NCBI RefSeq assembly: GCF_022637555.1
Contig: NZ_CP093342.1
Location: 1,054,001-1,118,000, forward strand
DNA from: Microbacterium sp. H1-D42
Lineage (GTDB): Bacteria > Actinomycetota > Actinomycetes > Actinomycetales > Microbacteriaceae
DNA length: 64,000 nt
Direction: 5' to 3'
Shown: piece by piece, positions 58,421 through 64,000 of the stretch
Layout: the number at the start of each line of letters is the position of its first letter
Numbering within the stretch: position 1 is the first letter of the stretch
Program-made: the position numbers and the translations under genes
Notes under the pieces: model-generated
What the model saw: only the letters and a program-made list of their open reading frames with translations
Databases searched by the model: none
What the model was told of the DNA's origin: nothing

Positions 58421-60208
58421 TCACCACCCCAGTCCGTGGCCGAAGGGGTAGAGGATGCCACCCGAGCCGTCGGCGGACTCGATGTCGACCGGCAGCTTGC
58501 CCTGCGGGCTGACCTCGCCTGTGATGACCTTGGCGAGCGAGGCCAGCGCCGGCGTCGCGTACGAGTACGTCGCGATGAAGTTGTCGACCTCGGGCAGCTG
58601 GTTGATGTCGTATGGGTTGCGTACGCCGGCGACCACCAGGTGGGTCTGCGTGGCATCCAGCGCCGCGACCAGTTCCTTCTGCCTGCTCGTGGCGGTGACG
58701 CCGTTGGTGAGCACGACCGTGACGTCGCTGGCTGCCGCCGCGGCGGCCGCCTGCGCGATCAGGGCTGCAGACGGTGCGGTGCCGGTGGGGAGAGCGGTGA
58801 CTTCTGCTCCGCGGGCGGTGAGCTCGGCGGCCAGGGTGCGACCGGTGACCTCGCCGTAGCCGGTCACGAGCACCTTCTTGCCCTCGACGGCGACGGGCAG
58901 CGACTCGTCGTCGTTGCGCACGAGCGTCGTGGTGCGATCGGTGATCTTCTCGGCGGCCCGCAGGCTGGAGTTCTTGCCGACGACGTTCATCACCTTGTCG
59001 ACTCTGACCGTGGGGTGCTTGATCACGCCCTGGTTGTACTTCATCTTCAGGATCCGCTCGACGGACTCGTCGATGCGCTGCTCGGTGAGCCGGCCAGTGT
59101 CGAGGGCCTCATCGATGGCGGCGTACGCCTCCTGAGGGGCGGCGGGCAGCAGCAGCTGGTCGACGCCTGCTTCGATGGCGCGCACGGCCACCTCGCCGTC
59201 GCCGTACTTCTGCCGGACTGCTGCCATCTCGAGGCCGTCGGTGACGATGACGCCGTCGAAGCCGAGTGCTTCACGCAGCTGCCCCGTGACGATCTTGTGC
59301 GACAGGGTCGCCGGGTCGCCGCTGTCGTCGAGCGCCGGCACGACGATGTGCGCGGTCATGATCGAATCCACGCCGGCGGCGATGGCCGCCTCGAACGGCG
59401 GCGCGTCGATCTGCTGCCATTGCTCGAGGGTGTGCGTGATCACCGGCAGACCCGAGTGCGAGTCGGTGGCGGTGTCGCCGTGGCCGGGGAAGTGCTTGGC
59501 GGTGGCGATGATCCCGCCATCGTGCTGGTATCCCTGCACGGCGGCGGCAGTGAGCTCTGAGACCAGTGCCGGGTCGGACGAGAAGCTGCGCACCCCGATC
59601 ACGGGGTTGTCCGGGTTGATGTTGACGTCGGCGTCCGGCGCGTTGTTCTGGTGGATGCCCATCGCCAGCAGCTCCTGGCCGGTGATGGCCGCTGCCCTTC
59701 TGGTGTCCTTCGCGCTGCGTCCGGCGCCGAGCGCCATGCTGCCGGGGAACAGAGTGGCGGGGGAGCCGATGCGGGTCACGATGCCCTGCTCCTGGTCGGT
59801 GCTGACCAGCATCGGGATGCCCGCGCCGGTGTCCATCGCGGCTTCCTGGAGTCCGTTCGAGAGCGTGGCGACCTGAATCGGGTCGGTGATGTTGTCGCGA
59901 GCGGAGAACAGGATGAATCCGCCCGGCTCGTACTCGGAGATGATGTCGGATGCTGTGGCCTGGCCGTACAGGGCGGTGTTGCGAGCATCCACGGTGTCGG
60001 CGCCGGGGCCGTAGGCGAACAGGATGAACAGCTGCCCGACCTTCTGCTCCAGCGTCATGGACTGCATCGTCTCGTCCGCATACCTCTGCGCGGCGCGTTC
60101 GTGTCCAGGTGGCGTTCCTGCGGCGGATGCCGCCGCGGGCGCAAGCGTCGCGGTCAGCGACAGCGCCGCGGCGAAGGCCAGGGCGCGATGGGCGGGTCTG
60201 TTCAGCAT
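58421..60208 (-). CDS. nagZ: exported beta-N-acetylglucosaminidase NagZ (GH3)
   Basis: A 595-residue secreted GH3 enzyme with a signal peptide (residues 1-29, ending ASA). It has the NagZ loop KHFPGHGDTATDSH (238-251), whose Asp-His dyad (Asp249-His251) is the acid/base, and the nucleophile Asp324 in VIVTDGLEM. A second alpha/beta domain follows (about 400-595), as in B. subtilis NagZ/YbbD. It removes GlcNAc from peptidoglycan fragments and exposes MurNAc for NamZ. First gene of the nagZ-namZ-amiE unit. Its upstream 106 bp presumably carries the promoter. Confidence 0.93.
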   Translation of the reverse strand: MLNRPAHRALAFAAALSLTATLAPAAASAAGTPPGHERAAQRYADETMQSMTLEQKVGQLFILFAYGPGADTVDARNTALYGQATASDIISEYEPGGFILFSARDNITDPIQVATLSNGLQEAAMDTGAGIPMLVSTDQEQGIVTRIGSPATLFPGSMALGAGRSAKDTRRAAAITGQELLAMGIHQNNAPDADVNINPDNPVIGVRSFSSDPALVSELTAAAVQGYQHDGGIIATAKHFPGHGDTATDSHSGLPVITHTLEQWQQIDAPPFEAAIAAGVDSIMTAHIVVPALDDSGDPATLSHKIVTGQLREALGFDGVIVTDGLEMAAVRQKYGDGEVAVRAIEAGVDQLLLPAAPQEAYAAIDEALDTGRLTEQRIDESVERILKMKYNQGVIKHPTVRVDKVMNVVGKNSSLRAAEKITDRTTTLVRNDDESLPVAVEGKKVLVTGYGEVTGRTLAAELTARGAEVTALPTGTAPSAALIAQAAAAAAASDVTVVLTNGVTATSRQKELVAALDATQTHLVVAGVRNPYDINQLPEVDNFIATYSYATPALASLAKVITGEVSPQGKLPVDIESADGSGGILYPFGHGLGW

Positions 60209-60314
60209 GACGTTCTCCTCTTCGAGATTCGTCCCCAGCTGCGTCCCCAGACGTGCAGGTCAGCCTAGCAACGCGTCAGCGTTCTGAATAGGGTCTTAAC
60301 TATTCCGGAGAGAG

Positions 60315-61283
60315 TCAGTCGGTCTCGCGCAGGCGGATCATCCGCTCGTGCCCGCTCTCGGAGAGCTCGGCGACATCGTCGCGCGAGCGCAGGAAGTCGT
60401 TGAACGAACGGAAGCCGAGCGCCTTCTCGCTGAACGAGGGGTCCATCCGACGCATCTGGGTCTTCACTGCCGAGGCGTGCAGCCACTCGTCGGCATCCGC
60501 CTTGTCGTGCCCGAGGCGCAGCGCACGCTCGAGCAGTTGGGTCGCCTCGGTCTGCTCGTCGGTCTTGACCGGCTCCTCGGTCTTCGCGGCGGATTGCGCC
60601 CTGCGGGGCTTGGTCGCCCGCTTCGGCTTTTCCTTTTCCTTCTCGTCCTTGGTATCGGCGGTGTCCTTCGTCGCGATGACGGGCTCTGCGGGGGCGGTAG
60701 CCGGCGGCGTCTTCGTCGGCCGCACCACACCGGGGAGCGAGTCGTACGATTCGAACTCGTCGCAGGCGGCCGCGAGTGACTTCGCAGTGGAACCCGCGAC
60801 GCCGACGCCGATCACGTATCGGCCGAGCCGCTTGCAGCGCTGCGCGAGCGGCACGTAGTCGCTGTCACCCGCGACGATCACGACGTGCGTGAGGTCGGGC
60901 AGGCGGAACATGTCCTCGACGGCATCCACGGCCAGGCGGATGTCGGCGCCGTTCTTCGCGTACGCCGCTGCGGGGAACAGCTGCACCAGGTCGACGGCGC
61001 GGGCGACCAGCTGCGAGCGGTACTCGGCGTTGACAGGCGACGACCAGTCGGCGTACGCGCGGGTCAGTACGAGCGTGCCGAACGACGACGCATAGTCGAT
61101 GATCGCGCCGACTTCGATGACGGCCTGCTGCAGACGCTCGACGACCTCGGGGTCGTTCGGGTTCTCGGCGATGCGCTGGCGGTCCTTGCCGTAGGCGTTG
61201 CGGCCGTGAACCCGGTCGTACCAGCTGATGACGATGTTGTCGAAGTCGAGGTAGACGGCGACGCGCCCCGTGGTGTCGGCCAT
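60315..61283 (-). CDS. NYN-domain protein with C-terminal OST-HTH/LOTUS-like module
   Basis: A 322-residue protein. Residues 1-180 form a PIN-like NYN domain with the acidic motif VYLDFDNIVIS (Asp13, Asp15, Asn16) and VVIVAGDSDYVPLAQRCKRLG, typical of metal-dependent RNases. Residues about 185-250 are a low-complexity Lys/Thr/Glu/Pro linker. The last ~70 residues (TQLLERALRLGHDKADADEW, FSEKALGFRSFNDFLRS) look like an OST-HTH/LOTUS winged helix that may bind RNA. The start at 61283 lies 2 bp after the upstream stop. An RNA-processing or quality-control role is plausible; the target is unknown. Confidence 0.85.
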   Translation of the reverse strand: MADTTGRVAVYLDFDNIVISWYDRVHGRNAYGKDRQRIAENPNDPEVVERLQQAVIEVGAIIDYASSFGTLVLTRAYADWSSPVNAEYRSQLVARAVDLVQLFPAAAYAKNGADIRLAVDAVEDMFRLPDLTHVVIVAGDSDYVPLAQRCKRLGRYVIGVGVAGSTAKSLAAACDEFESYDSLPGVVRPTKTPPATAPAEPVIATKDTADTKDEKEKEKPKRATKPRRAQSAAKTEEPVKTDEQTEATQLLERALRLGHDKADADEWLHASAVKTQMRRMDPSFSEKALGFRSFNDFLRSRDDVAELSESGHERMIRLRETD

Positions 61284-61285
61284 GA

Positions 61286-62275
61286 TCAGCTCTCGGTCGG
61301 GTAGCTGACGCCGATCTGGCGTCGAATCTCGTCGAGCGTGCCCATGATGCCGACCGACTCGGCGACGGGCAGTGCGAGCAGCGCTCCGGATGGGTCGCCG
61401 TGCGCGACGGCGCCTTCGGCGGCGAACGCCTGGTACTGCATGCCACGCCCCTCGACCGACGAGGTGTACTCCTCGAGCACCGTGCCGTGCGCGTCGACGA
61501 CGCGGAACGAGGTGGGTGCGTACCAGACCCGGTCGATCTCGATCCGCGCCGCGGTGCCCAGCACCACCGCCTGATTCGGGCCGGACGTGCGCGACGACGA
61601 GAGGCTCGTCGAGATCGCGCCTCCGGCGTGCGTCATGATCGTCGCGACCTCGGCATCCGCTCCGGTTTCGATCAACCGGGCCGTCGCCTGGATCGTGGCC
61701 GGTTCGCCCAGCACGTCCCAGATGAACGAGATCGGGTAGACGCCGAGGTCGAGCAGGGCGCCGCCGCCGAGCTCGATGGCGTTCAGTCGGTGGGTGAGGT
61801 CGGTGGGCAGGTTCTGCGTGTGGTCGGCCGAGACGGCGCGGATCTCGCCGAGCGTGCCTTCGGCGATGATCTCGCGGATGCGCACCATGTGCGGCAGGTA
61901 GCGGGTCCACATCGCCTCCATGACGATGAGGCCCTTCTCGGCGGCGAGTCGCTGCAGACCCTCGGCCTCGTCGCGGTTGAGGGTGAACGACTTCTCGACC
62001 AGCGCGTGCTTGCCGTGCTCGAGGGCAAGCCGGGCATCTTCATGGTGCATCGGATGCGGCGTCGCGACATAGATGATGTCGACGTCGGGGTCGGCGACCA
62101 GCGCCTGGTACGAGCCGTGTGCGCGGGGGATGTCGAACCGCGCCGCGAACGCGTCTGCCGATTCCTGACTGCGTGAGCCCACCGCGACGAGGTCGAGGCC
62201 CGCGGTGCGCAGGTCGGATGCGAATGCGGCGGCGATGCCGCCCGTGGCGAGGATGCCCCAGCGAAGTCCGGTCAT
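61286..62275 (-). CDS. Gfo/Idh/MocA family oxidoreductase
   Basis: A 329-residue dehydrogenase. Rossmann motif WGILATGGIAAAFASDL is at the N-terminus. The catalytic lysine sits in LVEKSFTLN (EKS instead of the usual EKP), followed by VMEAMWTRYLPH. This is close to the dihydrodiol-dehydrogenase/glucose-fructose-oxidoreductase-like subgroup. It lies 28 bp after metY and 2 bp before the NYN gene. The substrate is unknown and differs in sequence from the enzyme at 45525. Confidence 0.9.
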   Translation of the reverse strand: MTGLRWGILATGGIAAAFASDLRTAGLDLVAVGSRSQESADAFAARFDIPRAHGSYQALVADPDVDIIYVATPHPMHHEDARLALEHGKHALVEKSFTLNRDEAEGLQRLAAEKGLIVMEAMWTRYLPHMVRIREIIAEGTLGEIRAVSADHTQNLPTDLTHRLNAIELGGGALLDLGVYPISFIWDVLGEPATIQATARLIETGADAEVATIMTHAGGAISTSLSSSRTSGPNQAVVLGTAARIEIDRVWYAPTSFRVVDAHGTVLEEYTSSVEGRGMQYQAFAAEGAVAHGDPSGALLALPVAESVGIMGTLDEIRRQIGVSYPTES

Positions 62276-62303
62276 GTGTTCAGCGTACCGGGGCCCCTCG
62301 CGC

Positions 62304-63608
62304 TCAGAGCGCGAGCGCCCGATCGAGGTCGGCGATCAGGTCGGCGGGATCCTCGAGCCCGGCTGAGACGCGGATCGTCGTCAGCGAGATGCCGGCGGCG
62401 GCGCGCTGGTCGGCGGTGAGGTGGCCGTGGGTCATGGATGCCGGGTGCGCGACCAGGCTGCGCGCGTCGCCGATGTTCGCCACGAGACGGAACACGCGCA
62501 GCGAGTCGAGCACGGTGGCGACGCGGTCGAAGGCGGCGTCGTCCTGGGGACCTGTCAGGTCGAAGGAGAACACCGACGGCACACCGTGCGGCAGATAACG
62601 CTCGGCGAGCGCATGCCACGGGTTGCCGACGAGGCCCGGATGATGCACGGCGGCGACAGCCGGGTGCCCGGAGAGGTGCTCGGCAACCCGCAGCGCGGTG
62701 GCGCTCTGCCGCGCGACCCGCAGGTCGAGCGTCTCGATGCCCTGCAGGATCTGCCAAGCGTTGAACGGTGAGATCGACGGGCCGAGATCGTGCACGTACT
62801 TCGACTTCACGAGGGCGGCGAAGGCATGCCCCTGGCCGAACTTCTCCCACAGCACCATCTCGCCGAACCGGGTGTACGCCGCGGTGAACTGCGGCCAGCG
62901 CGCAGCATCCGCCCCGAAATCGAAGGTGCCGAGATCCACCACCACGCCGCCGAGCGAACTGCCGTGCCCGGAGAGGAACTTGGTCGCCGAGTGCACCACG
63001 AAGTCGGCGCCGTGCTCGCCGGGCCGGATCAGGTGCGGCGTGCCGACGGTGCTGTCGATCACGAGCGGCACCCCCGCCTCGTGCGCGATGTCGGCGACGG
63101 CGCGGATGTCGAGCACCTGGGCGATCGGGTTGGCTACGGTCTCGGCGAACACCACCCGTGTCTGCGGGGTGATCGCGTCGCGCCAGGCGTCGAGGTCGTC
63201 CTGATCGACGAACGTGACGCCGATGCCGAAATCGTCGAGCGTCTCCTGCAGCAGGTCGATCGTGCCGCCGTACAGCTGGTGCGCGGCGACGATGTGCCCA
63301 CCGCGGTGGGCGAGTGCGAGCAGCGTGACGGCGACGGCCGCCTGACCGGATGCCACGGCGACGGCGCTCACGCCGCCCTCCAGCAGAGCCACCCGCTCTT
63401 CGAGGATCTGCTGCGTCGGATTGGCGTTGCGGCTGTAGATGATGCCCGCCTTGCGCAGCGCGAACAGGTCGGCCGCCTCTGCCAGTGACGAGAATTCGTA
63501 CGCAGCCGTCTGATGGATCGGCGGCACTGCGCCGACGGCATCGGATGCCCGGTAGCCGGCCTGCACCTGCGCGGTCGAGAAGCCCGGTGTGGGATCAAAC
63601 GTCGTCAT
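62304..63608 (-). CDS. metY: O-acetylhomoserine sulfhydrylase-type PLP enzyme
   Basis: A 434-residue cystathionine-gamma-synthase superfamily enzyme. The PLP lysine is Lys210 in [16 protein letters not shown], with [22 protein letters not shown] and [18 protein letters not shown] upstream. The length (longer than ~390-residue MetB) and [12 protein letters not shown] start fit MetY, which makes homocysteine from O-acetylhomoserine and sulfide. A related gamma-lyase cannot be excluded. No metX is in the window. Confidence 0.9.
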   Translation of the reverse strand: MTTFDPTPGFSTAQVQAGYRASDAVGAVPPIHQTAAYEFSSLAEAADLFALRKAGIIYSRNANPTQQILEERVALLEGGVSAVAVASGQAAVAVTLLALAHRGGHIVAAHQLYGGTIDLLQETLDDFGIGVTFVDQDDLDAWRDAITPQTRVVFAETVANPIAQVLDIRAVADIAHEAGVPLVIDSTVGTPHLIRPGEHGADFVVHSATKFLSGHGSSLGGVVVDLGTFDFGADAARWPQFTAAYTRFGEMVLWEKFGQGHAFAALVKSKYVHDLGPSISPFNAWQILQGIETLDLRVARQSATALRVAEHLSGHPAVAAVHHPGLVGNPWHALAERYLPHGVPSVFSFDLTGPQDDAAFDRVATVLDSLRVFRLVANIGDARSLVAHPASMTHGHLTADQRAAAGISLTTIRVSAGLEDPADLIADLDRALAL

Positions 63609-63670
63609 GCGTCCATACTCGCGTTCAGCGGGGCAGGATGCCGTGGAATGTGTCGAACTGTTGCGCGGGC

Positions 63671-64000
63671 TCAGGGAACCAGGATGACCTTGCCTCGGGT
63701 TGCGTTCTGCTCGATGAGCTCGTGCGCACGGGCCGCCTCAGCGAGCGGAAGCTCCGGACCGAGCTCGATCTGGAAGTCACCGGCTTCGATGAGGTTGACG
63801 GTCAGCGGCACGGCTTCGTCGCGCCACGCCTTCTCCTGATCGGTGAGCGGGATCGGGCTGCCGCCCGAGAAGGCGCGGATGCCGAATTCCTCAGCATCGG
63901 GGCCCCGCACGATCGTCGCGATGCGGTTCCTGTCGGCCACCAGCTCGAGGGAGGTCTGGATCGCCTCGTCGGTGCCGATGCAATCCAGCGCGACCGTGAC
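63671..64000 (-). CDS. zinc-type alcohol dehydrogenase/quinone oxidoreductase, C-terminal part
   Basis: Only the last ~109 residues are inside the window; the gene runs off the right edge. The visible part (VALDCIGTDEAIQTSLELVA, the end FQIELGPELPLAEAARAHEL, TRGKVILVP) is the closing half of the Rossmann domain of MDR-superfamily NADPH:quinone reductases. Same strand as metY, 62 bp upstream of it. Confidence 0.85.
   Translation of the reverse strand, partial: VTVALDCIGTDEAIQTSLELVADRNRIATIVRGPDAEEFGIRAFSGGSPIPLTDQEKAWRDEAVPLTVNLIEAGDFQIELGPELPLAEAARAHELIEQNATRGKVILVP

Overview
The window is about 64 kb of high-GC chromosome from an actinobacterium. The 16S rRNA closely matches my memory of Microbacterium sequences (family Microbacteriaceae). 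The ~3.1 kb 23S gene, the class Ib nrdHIEF operon, frequent GTG starts and promoters close to start codons fit this. The genus call rests on recall, not on an alignment. No CRISPR array, insertion sequence, prophage or tRNA gene was seen.

Layout. 1-5237: rRNA operon (16S truncated at its 5' end, a tRNA-free spacer, 23S, 5S, terminator). 5329-12393: a small basic protein, then histidine utilisation: an IclR regulator divergent from hutH-hutU-hutI, with a formimidoylglutamase-like hutG on the opposite strand. 12395-14052: a DUF445 membrane protein and a CsoR/FrmR-type metal or stress sensor. 14148-19948: a PotABCD-like ABC transporter operon fused by overlaps to a YtcJ-like amidohydrolase. It converges on a class III aminotransferase at a 21-bp perfect hairpin, followed by an acyl-CoA dehydrogenase and an MFS exporter. 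24355-28205: nrdHIEF behind a 421-bp leader with NrdR-like and DnaA-like boxes. 28422-30166: fatty acid desaturase and acetyltransferase. 30236-36095: a TetR regulator divergent from two adjacent family 3 glycoside hydrolases; the second is membrane-anchored and has its domains in reversed order. 36183-44187: mixed housekeeping and accessory genes (VOC protein, pgi, aldo/keto reductase, rhodanese, ArsR-MFS pair, SDR-DUF4166 pair).

44223-55257 is a sugar catabolism region. A ROK regulator is divergent from a Gfo/Idh/MocA dehydrogenase, a ribose-type ABC transporter and two xylose-isomerase-like TIM-barrel proteins. A TetR regulator and a third TIM-barrel gene follow, and they share one operator motif. 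55334-60208 encodes three exported enzymes, NagZ, NamZ and an AmiE-like serine hydrolase. This is the set known in Bacillus subtilis to release MurNAc from peptidoglycan fragments outside the cell. 60315-64000 holds an NYN/OST-HTH protein, a second Gfo/Idh/MocA enzyme, a MetY-type sulfhydrylase and the 3' end of a quinone oxidoreductase.

The overall picture is a soil- or plant-type saprotroph that feeds on amino acids, polyamines, beta-glucosides, unusual sugars and cell-wall debris. The most interesting points are the reversed-domain GH3 beside a canonical GH3 with a 30-bp perfect operator, the paired TetR operators, the NagZ-NamZ-AmiE cassette, the nrd leader, and a desaturase gene whose best start appears to be a non-canonical ATC codon.
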